From Colwellia sp. D2M02 (GTDB taxonomy: Bacteria > Pseudomonadota > Gammaproteobacteria > Enterobacterales > Alteromonadaceae), in NCBI RefSeq assembly GCF_018860755.1, contig NZ_JAHKPW010000031.1:1-32671 (forward strand): a DNA stretch of 32,671 nt. Direction: 5' to 3'. The notes under the pieces are model-generated. The model was not told the origin of the DNA, searched no databases, and saw only the letters and a program-made list of their open reading frames with translations. A program made the translations under genes and the position numbers. Positions 8,102-16,315 of this stretch are shown piece after piece; the first letter of the stretch is position 1; each line of letters starts with the position of its first letter.

Positions 8102-9706
8102 TTGATCTCTACATCGAACATTACAATGCAATTTGGCGCAGAGCCGTTATTTGAAAACATCTCAGCTAAATTTGGCAATGGTAACCGCTACGGTTTAATT
8201 GGCGCTAATGGTTGTGGAAAATCAACATTTATGAAGATCCTTAGCGGCGATTTAGCACCATCATCAGGTAACGTTTCAGTCACACCTGGCAATAAAGTGA
8301 GCACCTTAGGTCAAGACCAATTTGCTTTTGAAGAACATAGCGTTATTGATACCGTGATTATGGGTGATATGGCGCTTTGGCAAGTAAAGCAAGAGCGTGA
8401 TGCTATATATGCACAAGCTGAAATGAGCGAAGCTGACGGTATGCGCGCTGGTGACTTAGAAAGCCAATTTGCTGAAATGGATGGCTACACTGCTGAATCT
8501 CGCGCTGGTGAAATACTACTCGAGGCAGGTATTGAAGAGTCGTTTCATTTTGGCTCAATGCAACAAGTTGCCCCAGGTTGGAAATTACGTGTGCTATTAG
8601 CGCAAGCGTTATTTGCTAATCCAGATATTTTATTACTCGATGAGCCTACCAACAACTTAGACATTCATACCATTAGTTGGTTAGAAACCGAGTTAAATAA
8701 ACGCAAATGCACCATGATAATTATTTCTCATGATAGACACTTCTTAAACTCTGTTTGTACGCATATGGCTGATATTGATTACGGTGAGTTACGTATTTAC
8801 CCAGGTAATTATGAGTTTTTCTTAGCGCAATCGGCTTTATTACGTGAGCAATTATTGTCGGGCAATGAGAAAAAGTCGGCTGAAATTGCTGAGCTACAAG
8901 ACTTTGTAAACCGTTTTGGTGCCAACGCCTCAAAAGCGAAACAAGCCAGTTCTCGTGCTAAAAAAATGGATAAAATTAAGCTTGATGATGTTAAATCTTC
9001 AAGTCGTATTACCCCTAAAATTGCTTTCGCTCCGGGTAAAAAAATGCACAGACAAGCGCTAGAGCTTGAAAACTTAGGTCACGGCTTTGATGGTGAAGTG
9101 CTTTTTGAAAAAGGTGACTTGTTATTAGAAGCAGGTGCTAAGCTTGCTATTATTGGTGAAAACGGCGTGGGTAAAACTACCTTTTTACGTTGTTTAATGA
9201 ATGAGTTAACGCAAAATACAGGTATAGTTAAATGGTCTGAAAATGCCTCAGTCGGCTACTGTCCGCAAGACAGCGGGTCATTTTTTGATAATGACTTAAC
9301 CTTGATGGACTGGATGTCACAATGGCGTAGACCGTGTCATAACGACTTAAGTGTGCGTGGCATGTTAGGTCGTTTATTATTTACTGACGACGATGCCAAT
9401 AAAAAAGCCCGTAACTGCTCGGGTGGTGAAAAGAACCGCTTATTATTTGGTATGTTAATGATGGCTGATATTAACGTATTAATTATGGATGAACCGACTA
9501 ACCATATGGATATTGAAGCCATTGATGCGCTTAATAATGCTCTTAAGGACTTTGAAGGCACATTAATTTTTGTCAGCCATGACCGTGAGTTCGTATCAAG
9601 CTTAGCCACACGTATTATTGATATTAAAGATAAAAAGCTAGTTGATTTCCAAGGTACTTTAGATGAATACCTTGATAGTCAAATGCAAGCACAAAAACGA
9701 GCATAG
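8102..9706 (+). CDS. ybiT: ABC-F family ATPase YbiT
   Basis: A 534-residue soluble tandem-ATPase protein closely matching E. coli YbiT along its whole length. ABC-F proteins bind the ribosomal E site and modulate translation rather than transport. Domain 1 has the Walker A loop GANGCGKST near residue 34, a divergent signature ([12 protein letters not shown], as in YbiT) and Walker [11 protein letters not shown] linker of about residues 240-320 is rich in Lys and Ala. Domain 2 has GENGVGKTT, the signature CSGGEKNR and [11 protein letters not shown]. The start is a TTG: the peptide [11 protein letters not shown] aligns residue for residue with the YbiT start, and AGGA (8091-8094) lies 7 nt upstream. 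The next ATG would remove the first strand. It stands alone and is ended by the terminator at 9829-9875. Confidence 0.92.
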   Translation: MISTSNITMQFGAEPLFENISAKFGNGNRYGLIGANGCGKSTFMKILSGDLAPSSGNVSVTPGNKVSTLGQDQFAFEEHSVIDTVIMGDMALWQVKQERDAIYAQAEMSEADGMRAGDLESQFAEMDGYTAESRAGEILLEAGIEESFHFGSMQQVAPGWKLRVLLAQALFANPDILLLDEPTNNLDIHTISWLETELNKRKCTMIIISHDRHFLNSVCTHMADIDYGELRIYPGNYEFFLAQSALLREQLLSGNEKKSAEIAELQDFVNRFGANASKAKQASSRAKKMDKIKLDDVKSSSRITPKIAFAPGKKMHRQALELENLGHGFDGEVLFEKGDLLLEAGAKLAIIGENGVGKTTFLRCLMNELTQNTGIVKWSENASVGYCPQDSGSFFDNDLTLMDWMSQWRRPCHNDLSVRGMLGRLLFTDDDANKKARNCSGGEKNRLLFGMLMMADINVLIMDEPTNHMDIEAIDALNNALKDFEGTLIFVSHDREFVSSLATRIIDIKDKKLVDFQGTLDEYLDSQMQAQKRA

Positions 9707-9801
9707 TTAGTGTTGGAAAGTTAAGCCAGCACTAGCACTAAACTTTATCTAATTGTCTTTATATGGTGATATTTATTGATATAGAGACTTTTAACGTGAG
9801 A

Positions 9802-9827
9802 TAAGTTGTTATAGTAAGTTGTTATTA
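9802..9827. repeat. 13-bp tandem duplication
   Basis: TAAGTTGTTATAG is followed at once by TAAGTTGTTATTA, between the ybiT stop and its terminator. It is non-coding. Confidence 0.6.
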
Positions 9828-9828
9828 A

Positions 9829-9875
9829 AATCCTCAATGAATAAGCTGTTTTGCATATTTATTGGGGATTTTTTT
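9829..9875 (+). terminator. Rho-independent terminator after ybiT
   Basis: AATCCTCAATGAATA (9829-9843) pairs along all 15 positions (two G-U pairs) with TATTTATTGGGGATT (9856-9870), followed by TTTTT. Confidence 0.85.
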
Positions 9876-9952
9876 GTCACTATTTTTTTGCCGTAATTAC
9901 TTATGATTTTTAACGTCAGCAATCATCACGTAATGATCTTAAGCTAAATTAA

Positions 9953-10028
9953 GCGATGAACTAGGCGATGAACTAGGCGTTATTATTTGTGATGATTTAT
10001 TGTTAGCGCTTCAGTGTTAGCGCTTTGA
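9953..10028. repeat. Two adjacent short tandem duplications
   Basis: GCGATGAACTAG occurs 2.25 times (9953-9979). TGTTAGCGCTTCAG occurs twice with minor changes (10001-10028). Both lie in the gene-free interval before the MerR gene, where nothing else is visible apart from an AT-rich leader. Confidence 0.65.
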
Positions 10029-10149
10029 TATTATTGTCGTTACTCGTGTTTTAAGTGCCACTTCTAAATGATTTTTTAATATTAGGGGCAGTTATTAAAT
10101 TTTTAACCCGAGTGCAAGTTTATTCGTATTTAATGAAAAGGGATATTTT

Positions 10150-10509
10150 ATGTTTATTGGTGAAGCTTCAAAGCTCTCTGGCGCTACACAAAGAGCGATA
10201 AGACTTTATGAGTCAATAAAGCTTTTGAAGGTCGCAAGATCAGGGAGCTATCGGGTTTATAGCAAAGAAAACGTTGAAACAATTAAAGTGATTAAAGAGG
10301 CGCAGAGCTTAGGAGTGACTCTTGCTGAGCTATTGACCTTACTTAATGAGCAACAAGATTTTGACTGGTATTTAATGCGAGATTTTTTAAATGAAAAATA
10401 TCGTATGGCAGAAAAAGAAATTGCACGTTTAGAAAAACAAAAAAGCCATATTATACTTTGTCAAAGCTCAATTGACCAATGCTTAAAAGCGCTTGACTCT
10501 GACCTATAG
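10150..10509 (+). CDS. MerR-family transcriptional regulator
   Basis: A 119-residue regulator with an N-terminal winged helix-turn-helix of the MerR type: FIGEASKLSGATQRAIRLYE at residues 2-21, then the wing GSYRVYSKENVETIKVIKEAQSLGVTLAEL. A coiled-coil dimerisation helix follows (about residues 80-119, with the EKEIARLEKQKSHI segment). The effector region is very short, and no cysteine pair typical of metal sensors is present. It may respond to a redox-active or aromatic compound. AAAAGGGA (10137-10143) gives a good ribosome site. The stop codon is 46 nt before a flavodoxin-fold NAD(P)H oxidoreductase, its likely target in one operon. The upstream promoter, which MerR proteins normally bind between -35 and -10, was not resolved. 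Confidence 0.85.
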   Translation: MFIGEASKLSGATQRAIRLYESIKLLKVARSGSYRVYSKENVETIKVIKEAQSLGVTLAELLTLLNEQQDFDWYLMRDFLNEKYRMAEKEIARLEKQKSHIILCQSSIDQCLKALDSDL

Positions 10510-10555
10510 GACAGAGTTTACACTGCCTTTTTTATGAAACAAGGTGGTTAAACCA

Positions 10556-11128
10556 ATGAAAAAAATACTCGTCATCAATGCTAACCCTAAATCTATAAGT
10601 TTTTGTAAATCGATAGCAGAGCGCTATGCTAAAACAGCAGGGAGCAAGCATGCGTTAAAACAAATTGACCTCAATGCGATGAACTTCGAAATAAATTTGC
10701 AAGAAGGGTACGATAAGGAGCTCGCGTTAGAGCCTGACTTAGTTGCTTTTCAAGAAATGTTACTTTGGGCTGAGCATATCGTAATTATTAGCCCTGTTTG
10801 GTGGGGGAGTATGCCTGCAAAGTTTAAAGGAGTTATTGACAGAACGTTTTTACCTGATTTTGCTTTTAAATATCACAAAGGAAAATCAATCCCTGAAAAG
10901 TTATTAAAAGGGCGTACATCAGAGCTCATTATTACGTTAGACACGCCAACCTTTTGGTATAAGTATGTTCAAGGCAATCCAATATACAAAAACTTAAAAC
11001 GTACTATTTTGGACTTTTCAGGGATCAAAAACACCTCGGCAACTTATTTTGGGCCAGTGATCAGTGCGAGTGAACAAGTTCGTAAAACTTGGTTAACTAA
11101 AGTAGAAAAAATGGCTAATAATCTATAA
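10556..11128 (+). CDS. Flavodoxin-fold NAD(P)H oxidoreductase (quinone reductase type)
   Basis: A 190-residue cytosolic flavoprotein of the Flavodoxin_2 / KefF-MdaB-like group. It would use FMN or FAD and NAD(P)H to reduce quinones or related electrophiles by two electrons. The flavin phosphate loop INANPKSISFCKSIAE is at residues 7-22. The family block IISPVWWGSMPAKFKGVIDRTF is near residues 79-100, and a GISG-like FSGIK segment follows in the C-terminal part. The ATG at 10556 is preferred over an in-frame GTG at 10544 because AAGGTGG (10541-10547) is correctly spaced only for the ATG. It follows the MerR gene by 46 nt, which suggests an inducible detoxification pair. The substrate is unknown. 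Confidence 0.85.
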   Translation: MKKILVINANPKSISFCKSIAERYAKTAGSKHALKQIDLNAMNFEINLQEGYDKELALEPDLVAFQEMLLWAEHIVIISPVWWGSMPAKFKGVIDRTFLPDFAFKYHKGKSIPEKLLKGRTSELIITLDTPTFWYKYVQGNPIYKNLKRTILDFSGIKNTSATYFGPVISASEQVRKTWLTKVEKMANNL

Positions 11129-11150
11129 CAAGGCACCTATAACAAGTCAC
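11123..11150. repeat. 14-bp tandem duplication spanning the stop codon
   Basis: CTATAACAAGGCAC and CTATAACAAGTCAC lie head to tail. The first copy contains the stop codon of the oxidoreductase. Confidence 0.6.
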
Positions 11151-11426
11151 CATAACTAAAAGGTAGATGCCTCCCCCTTAAGCGTTTACCAATTTTAATT
11201 ATTAGCACATCGTTAAATCTCAAAGATGCTTTTTCTATGTAGCAAAATAGTTCAGTTCTTATGCTATAAGTACATATACCATTATTTATGCACTTATAGC
11301 GTTACCGCTAAATATTACCTTCCCTTTATAGTTTTATTCTTATTTTATTGTTGGGTTCAATTTTACTTGTTGATATCCTTAAATATTTATTGGTAATTTA
11401 TTTTGGTAAGTCCAATTATCTGGTAT

Positions 11427-11515
11427 TGGTCTTTTCTTTGTGTTGTAAATATAATGTTAAAAACGATAATTGGTAATATAAATTAGTTGACAGGTTATTG
11501 GGTATTGGTTAGGTT
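11427..11515 (+). promoter_or_regulatory. Promoter region of the alginate-locus receptor (two candidates, TTGGT boxes)
   Basis: Main candidate: box ATTGGTAAT (11469-11477), 9 nt, TTGACA (11487-11492), a 17-nt spacer containing TTGGG and TTGGT, then TAGGTT (11510-11515). An upstream candidate is TTGGTC (11427-11432), 17 nt, TATAAT (11450-11455). Further ATTGGTAAT (11389-11397) and TTGGTA (11403-11408) copies lie above. The box, -35 and 17-nt spacing repeat at the PL6 promoter. Likely operators of the nearby GntR regulator (inference). Confidence 0.6.
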
Positions 11516-11608
11516 GTATGTGTCGTTAATTTAAACAAAAGAGATTTATTTAAAAATCTGAAAAATTATCAGGCTCAACATTCAATGTGAACATTCAAGG
11601 TGGGGAAC

Positions 11609-14560
11609 ATGAACAAGACAATTACTACAAAAAAAACAAGGCTTGCGATAAGTGTCCAGCAGTTATTTTCAGCTAAGAACATTCGTAATAACTTATCTAT
11701 TGCTTGCTTAGGTTTAGCATTACCAATTTCTGCATTTGCTGAAGAACCGAACAAAGCTTCAGATAAAAGCGAAGACATTGAAGTTATTCAAGTAACAGGT
11801 ATGCTCGGTAGTATGAAGGCAGCATCATTACTTAAACGTACCGATGGCAGAATTGTTGATGCAATTGTTGCTGAAGATATTGGTAAATTACCAGATAATA
11901 ATATTGCCGAAGCACTACAACGTATCACCGGTGTATCAATCAATAGTGACTTTGGTGTTGGTGATAGTGTTTCTATACGTGGGTTACCTCAAAACCGAGT
12001 TGAGTTGAATGGCCGTTCTACTATTGGTGATTCTCGCGATGGTGTTAGTCTTCAAGATTTCCCGTCAAGCTTTCTAAAGGCGGTTGAGGTTGTAAAATCG
12101 CCTACTGCGGACATGATTGAAGGTGCGCTAGGGGGGACTGTTAGTTTAAAAACAGTAAGGCCACTTGAGTTAAAAAAACTAACAGCAGCAATGTCTTTAG
12201 ATGGTGAATATGCCGATAAAACAGAGAATGTAGCGCCTATTTTTAGTGGTTCAATTGGTGATAATTGGGACTTAGGTAGTGCCGGTAACTTTGGTGCGCT
12301 TGTTATGCTTTCATACCAAGATCGTGAACTTCGCCAAGATCAATTTTCAAGTAAAGCTAGACCTGTAGATACTGATATTAATGGTGCTGAAGGTAATACG
12401 CCAAGTGGTAATATTATCCTAAGAGATGAGCATAGTGTTGAACAGTATGTGGAAAGCCGTGAACGCACAGCATTAAATTTATCACTTCAGTGGGCTCCAG
12501 AGTCAGGCAATGGCATGGTATACCTTGATCTAAATGGTACTAAGCGATCTGGGGAGCAAGAAGGTAGTTCAATTTTAGGTGTAGTGGGTGCACTACAAAC
12601 GAACGAAAACACTACTCAAGATGCTAACGGCGTTAACAACTATACGTTAACTAATGAGTTTGGTATTCCTAAAACTTATAGTGATTTTCGCGAAACCGAG
12701 TCGTTTTCAAATGCTTTAGGCGCTGAATGGAATATTACCGATAATATTATGATTTCAGGTGAGATTGCGGTGGCTTCTTCAGAGAGCATCAGACCTGATG
12801 CCGAATTTACTTTACGCCCAATTGAAAAGCAAACCTTCTTAGATAGTGGTGGTGTAGACTTAGTTAACCATGTTTACGATGGTGCTTTCTCGCAATCAGG
12901 TAATAGACTCCCTAGTATTATACATTCAGAGTCTGACGCTTTTACGAGTGACCAGAATTTAGCGTTACGTACCTTTAAAGCCGAAGATAAAAGAACTTAT
13001 AATGATGAAACGGCAGTACGTTTTGATGTAACCATTGATGAGCCACTTGGCTTAGGTTGGTTATCTAAAGTTAAGGCTGGTGTTCGTGCAACTAAACGTG
13101 ATTATGAGTACGAGCAATATAAAGAAGAAGTTAAAGATATTTATAAAAATGCTAAAAACAGTGACGGTTCATTAGCAACAATATGGATTGATGACTACAA
13201 TGCGGCATTCCCTAATAGCTTTAGTGTTGTTAGTCACGATAATTCTTTTGATCAAATCGGTCATTCAGGTCAAAACGATTTATTAACGTATATGCTTTAT
13301 AACGGTTTATCTAACCTAGAAAACTCTTATGGCCAACTTCAGCAATTATTAGCTGGAACGAGTTTAGCAACAACAGGTAGTTTAGCTGACAACCAAGAGT
13401 TTCAAGAGAGTGCATATAGAAATGTTGCTGAAGATACCGCTGCTGTTTATTTATCAGCTTACTTAGATTTTGATGATATTAGTGCCATTGTGGGTGGACG
13501 TTATGTTAAAACCAATTTGGACTCAACGGTATATCTTAACGGCGAAAAAGTAACTGGCGATAACGATTATAGTGATTTTTTACCAAGTTTAAATGTTACC
13601 TATAATTATTCAGATGAAACCTTATTCCGCTTTGCGGCAGCTAAGGTAATGCGCCGCGCAAACTTTGGCGAATTAAGTCCAGCATTTGATATTAATAATG
13701 ACATCACTGGGGCGACTCAGGGGTCTATCGATTTAGACCCTTATCGTGCAACGCAGTTTGATATCTCAATAGAGCATTATTTTGGTGAGGGTAACGCGCT
13801 ATCATTTGCCGTATTTTATAAAGATGTTGAATCATTTTTAAGTAATGAAACGAGCTGTATTGCTGATTCATCAACGGTTACAGGTCAAAATGTTACTCAG
13901 TGGAATAACGTTTGTCAGCTTAATACTGCAGGCGTAAGCCAATCTGATATGGTGTATTCAGACAGCACTCAATTTACTGACGCTGAAGGTTTAGAGCATG
14001 TTGCAGCATTACGTGATGCTGGTAAAACAGGTATTGCTACCACTAAAGATACCAATGGTGAAAATGGTAAAGTGCAAGGATTTGAGATTGGTTATCAACA
14101 ATTCTTTACCTTTTTACCCGGTGCATTCTCCGGTTTAGGATTAAGTGCAAACTATACTTATGCAGATAGTGAGCAACCTAACGGAAGCCCATTATTACAA
14201 ATATCTAAAAATACTTATAATTTACAAGCCTTTTGGGAATATAAGGATGTTGCGCTTCGTTTAGCTTATAACTATCGTGATAGCTTCTTAGACACAGAAA
14301 ATGAAAAGCGTGTTGAAAACATAAACTACCTAGGCACAATTAAAACGGATGATGGTACGGTTTATGGTAATAACTATCGTGATGATAGGGGCCAGTTAGA
14401 CTTTTCAGCTAGTTGGAATATTAATGAGCATTTCACGCTTGTGGGTAATGCAACTAACTTAACCGGTGAAGCGTCTATTTATACCTCTGAGCTTGATGGA
14501 GCATGGAAGTACACTGAAGCAGACCGTAGATTAACGCTTGGGGTTCGCGCTAAGTTTTAA
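11609..14560 (+). CDS. TonB-dependent receptor for alginate oligosaccharides
   Basis: A 983-residue outer-membrane receptor of the large Caulobacter/Xanthomonas-type TonB-receptor group used for oligosaccharide uptake. An extended signal peptide ends near residue 45 (LGLALPISAFA). It is followed by a TonB box (EVIQVTG), then a plug with IAEALQRITGVSI, VSIRGLPQNRVELNGR and AVEVVKSPTADMIEGALGGTVSLKT. The large beta-barrel ends in LTLGVRAKF with the terminal phenylalanine needed for outer-membrane insertion. The ATG at 11609 has AAGG 8 nt upstream; an in-frame GTG at 11600 overlaps that site. It lies beside the reductase, regulator and lyase operon and shares their promoter pattern, so alginate oligomers are the inferred ligand. 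The closing terminator is at 14596-14636. No surface glycan-binding SusD partner is present, as usual in gammaproteobacteria. Confidence 0.82.
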   Translation: MNKTITTKKTRLAISVQQLFSAKNIRNNLSIACLGLALPISAFAEEPNKASDKSEDIEVIQVTGMLGSMKAASLLKRTDGRIVDAIVAEDIGKLPDNNIAEALQRITGVSINSDFGVGDSVSIRGLPQNRVELNGRSTIGDSRDGVSLQDFPSSFLKAVEVVKSPTADMIEGALGGTVSLKTVRPLELKKLTAAMSLDGEYADKTENVAPIFSGSIGDNWDLGSAGNFGALVMLSYQDRELRQDQFSSKARPVDTDINGAEGNTPSGNIILRDEHSVEQYVESRERTALNLSLQWAPESGNGMVYLDLNGTKRSGEQEGSSILGVVGALQTNENTTQDANGVNNYTLTNEFGIPKTYSDFRETESFSNALGAEWNITDNIMISGEIAVASSESIRPDAEFTLRPIEKQTFLDSGGVDLVNHVYDGAFSQSGNRLPSIIHSESDAFTSDQNLALRTFKAEDKRTYNDETAVRFDVTIDEPLGLGWLSKVKAGVRATKRDYEYEQYKEEVKDIYKNAKNSDGSLATIWIDDYNAAFPNSFSVVSHDNSFDQIGHSGQNDLLTYMLYNGLSNLENSYGQLQQLLAGTSLATTGSLADNQEFQESAYRNVAEDTAAVYLSAYLDFDDISAIVGGRYVKTNLDSTVYLNGEKVTGDNDYSDFLPSLNVTYNYSDETLFRFAAAKVMRRANFGELSPAFDINNDITGATQGSIDLDPYRATQFDISIEHYFGEGNALSFAVFYKDVESFLSNETSCIADSSTVTGQNVTQWNNVCQLNTAGVSQSDMVYSDSTQFTDAEGLEHVAALRDAGKTGIATTKDTNGENGKVQGFEIGYQQFFTFLPGAFSGLGLSANYTYADSEQPNGSPLLQISKNTYNLQAFWEYKDVALRLAYNYRDSFLDTENEKRVENINYLGTIKTDDGTVYGNNYRDDRGQLDFSASWNINEHFTLVGNATNLTGEASIYTSELDGAWKYTEADRRLTLGVRAKF

Positions 14561-14595
14561 GCTAACTCAAGAGATGCAATCCATATAATCAGATA

Positions 14596-14636
14596 AATGC
14601 AGTATTTAGGTTTAGCTAAATACTGCATTTTTTATT
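14596..14636 (+). terminator. Rho-independent terminator after the TonB-dependent receptor
   Basis: ATGCAGTATTTAG (14598-14610) and CTAAATACTGCAT (14616-14628) form a perfect 13-bp stem followed by a T-rich tail. It separates the receptor from the reductase as a transcription unit. Confidence 0.9.
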
Positions 14637-14702
14637 GGGCTAATGAGAGTTAGGTAAAGAAAGTTTACATAACAATCACTATTACAACTCCTTCTTCTTG
14701 TT

Positions 14703-14753
14703 ATTACCAATTGTTTATTATTGGTTGACACTTGGTGTTGGTTTGGTTAGTAT
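14703..14753 (+). promoter_or_regulatory. Distal promoter of the DEH reductase gene
   Basis: Box ATTACCAAT (14703-14711, the inverse of ATTGGTAAT), 13 nt including ATTGG, TTGACA (14725-14730), a 17-nt spacer with three TTGGT-type units, then TAGTAT (14748-14753). It implies a leader of about 245 nt. The pattern is shared with the receptor and PL6 promoters. Confidence 0.6.
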
Positions 14754-14879
14754 CTGTAGTGTTCGGTATAACAAGGCTTTAGCTGGGTTTTGGCTAAATA
14801 CATACGAAGTAATCATTAAGTTAAGATGTTTTTTATTAGATAAAATAAAAGTTTTGGTTAATGTTTTATAATAACTGTT

Positions 14880-14927
14880 ATTACCAAATAATATTAAATT
14901 GAAAAATTGGTGTCTTTTTATTTTATA
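14880..14927 (+). promoter_or_regulatory. Proximal promoter candidate of the DEH reductase gene
   Basis: ATTACCAAA (14880-14888) precedes TTGAAA (14899-14904), a 17-nt spacer carrying TTGGTG, and TTTATA (14922-14927). It is a weaker match of the same design, closer to the start codon. A hairpin follows at 14951-14973 (TGAG-GTGAG, loop CAAT, CTCAC-T-CTCA) shortly before the ribosome site AGGAG. Confidence 0.45.
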
Positions 14928-15004
14928 TAAGTATCAGGTACGCCAACCTATGAGGTGAGCAATCTCACTCTCAAATAATTACATCAAATAGTTAGGAGTT
15001 AGAT

Positions 15005-15886
15005 ATGACAAAACCTATCATAGGTTTCATTGGGCTTGGCCTTATGGGCGGAAACATGGTTGAAAACTTACAAACACGAGGTTTTCAAGTTAACGTAATG
15101 GATCTTAATAAAGAGGCTGTTGCTAAGGTTATTGCTCGCGGTAACGCGACTGAAGTTACTTCGGCAAAAGAGCTCGCTGAAAAAAGTGATATCGTTATGC
15201 TTGCTCTTACGACTTCAGTTGTTGTTGAAAAGGTTGTATACGGTGAAAATGGTATTTTAGAGGGAATTAAAGCGGGCTCTGTCTTAATTGACTTTGGCAC
15301 ATCTATCCCTGCTTCTACACGTAAAATTGGCGCTGACTTAGCTAAAAAAGGTGCGGGTATGATAGATGCTCCATTAGGCCGTACGCCTGCGCATGCTAAA
15401 GATGGTTTACTTAATATTATGGCGGCGGGAGACATCGATACTTTTAATAAAGTAAAACCGGTATTAGAGCAGCAAGGTGAAAATGTATTCCATTTAGGTG
15501 CCCTAGGTGCTGGCCATACAACGAAGCTAATTAATAACTTTATGGGGATGACTACAGTAACAGCTATGTCACAAGCCTTTGCTGTTGCTGATAAAGCGGG
15601 CGTAGATCGCCAGCAATTATTTGAAATTATGTCAACTGGTCCATCTAACTCACCTTTTATGGCTTTTTGTAAAAATTACGCTGTAGATGGTGTAAGTGAC
15701 TTGGGTTTCTCTATCGCTAATGCGAATAAAGATTTAGGTTACTTTTTAGAGATGGTTAACGATTTAGGAACTGTCTCAAAAATTGCTGAGGGGACTTCAG
15801 CTAACCTAAATGCTGCCGTAGATGCGGATATGGGTAATGGTAATGTACCGGAGATTTTTGATTATTTTCTTAAGTTAGCTAAGTAG
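15005..15886 (+). CDS. HIBADH-family reductase, probable DEH (alginate monomer) reductase
   Basis: A 293-residue NAD(P)-dependent beta-hydroxyacid dehydrogenase. The Rossmann motif GFIGLGLMGGNM is at residues 7-18, the substrate loop DAPLGRTP starts at D121, and the catalytic lysine K174 sits in GHTTKLINNFM. Many annotations would call such a protein 2-hydroxy-3-oxopropionate reductase. In this locus the missing step is reduction of 4-deoxy-L-erythro-5-hexoseulose uronate (DEH) to 2-keto-3-deoxygluconate, for which this family is used in marine alginate degraders. The usual DAPVSGG loop is replaced by a GRT version with R126, resembling sulfolactaldehyde reductase YihU, where the arginine region holds an acidic substrate group. 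It is a separate unit with its own promoters. AGGAG stands 6 nt before the ATG. Confidence is high for the family, moderate for the substrate. Confidence 0.8.
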   Translation: MTKPIIGFIGLGLMGGNMVENLQTRGFQVNVMDLNKEAVAKVIARGNATEVTSAKELAEKSDIVMLALTTSVVVEKVVYGENGILEGIKAGSVLIDFGTSIPASTRKIGADLAKKGAGMIDAPLGRTPAHAKDGLLNIMAAGDIDTFNKVKPVLEQQGENVFHLGALGAGHTTKLINNFMGMTTVTAMSQAFAVADKAGVDRQQLFEIMSTGPSNSPFMAFCKNYAVDGVSDLGFSIANANKDLGYFLEMVNDLGTVSKIAEGTSANLNAAVDADMGNGNVPEIFDYFLKLAK

Positions 15887-15920
15887 CCTAAGTAGTCTAA
15901 GTTAAGCCATTTATTGATAA

Positions 15921-15960
15921 CCCTTGTTACAGTGAGCAAAGCCTCACAATGTAACAGGGG
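15921..15960. terminator. Strong 40-nt hairpin after the reductase gene, no T run
   Basis: CCCTTGTTACA (15921-15931) pairs with TGTAACAGGGG (15950-15960), one G-U pair, and an inner GTGAG/CTCAC extends the stem. No uridine tract follows, so it may be an atypical terminator or an mRNA 3' stabiliser. Confidence 0.5.
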
Positions 15961-16066
15961 CTGTTAAGTGTTCACCCCATCTATAATACCAATTAACCTC
16001 GCTTTACCTCTACTCGTGTTGTTTATTCATTACTTCACTTGATCTCAGGATAATAAACTCATCTCA

Positions 16067-16236
16067 AGCTGCTACTTTAATTACTAACCGCGTTGGACTC
16101 ATTTGCAATAGACTCACTCTTGACGCACAAACCCGTCTTGCTAGTGTTGAGTATTTATCGATAGGGAAGAATATCGAGGTTGTTGTTTTTAATAGGTATA
16201 TCGTTAAATATTTTAATCCTAGTTCAGGCTATCTAT
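16067..16236. repeat. Intergenic repeat, copy B
   Basis: Partner of the 5-186 copy, lying between the convergent reductase and regulator genes. Shared blocks are AGCTGCTACTTT, TTGCAATAG, TTGACGC, CTTGCT, GTTAAATAT and AGTTCAGG, with similar spacing and a divergent middle. It is non-coding. Confidence 0.5.
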
Positions 16237-16251
16237 TCTCACTTTAATACC

Positions 16252-16288
16252 TCTAAAACGCAAAAGACCTTTCATAAGAAAGGCCTTT
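16252..16288 (-). terminator. Terminator of the GntR regulator gene
   Basis: On the minus strand AAAGGCCTTTC, loop TTAT, GAAAGGTCTTT (one G-U pair) is followed by TTTTGCGTTTT. It lies about 30 nt after the stop codon. Confidence 0.8.
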
Positions 16289-16315
16289 GATAAGGTGTTT
16301 GTTGACAGTGGTAAG

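Noticed and set aside
10105-10120. Possible MerR operator AACCCGAGTGCAAGTT
   Set aside because: Only four of eight positions are symmetric, and no -35/-10 pair with a 19-20 nt spacer fits around it.
11389-11432. Cluster of TTGGT repeats as a replication or iteron-type origin
   Set aside because: No dnaA or rep gene or DnaA boxes are nearby, and the same unit recurs at the other alginate promoters, so an operator role explains it better.
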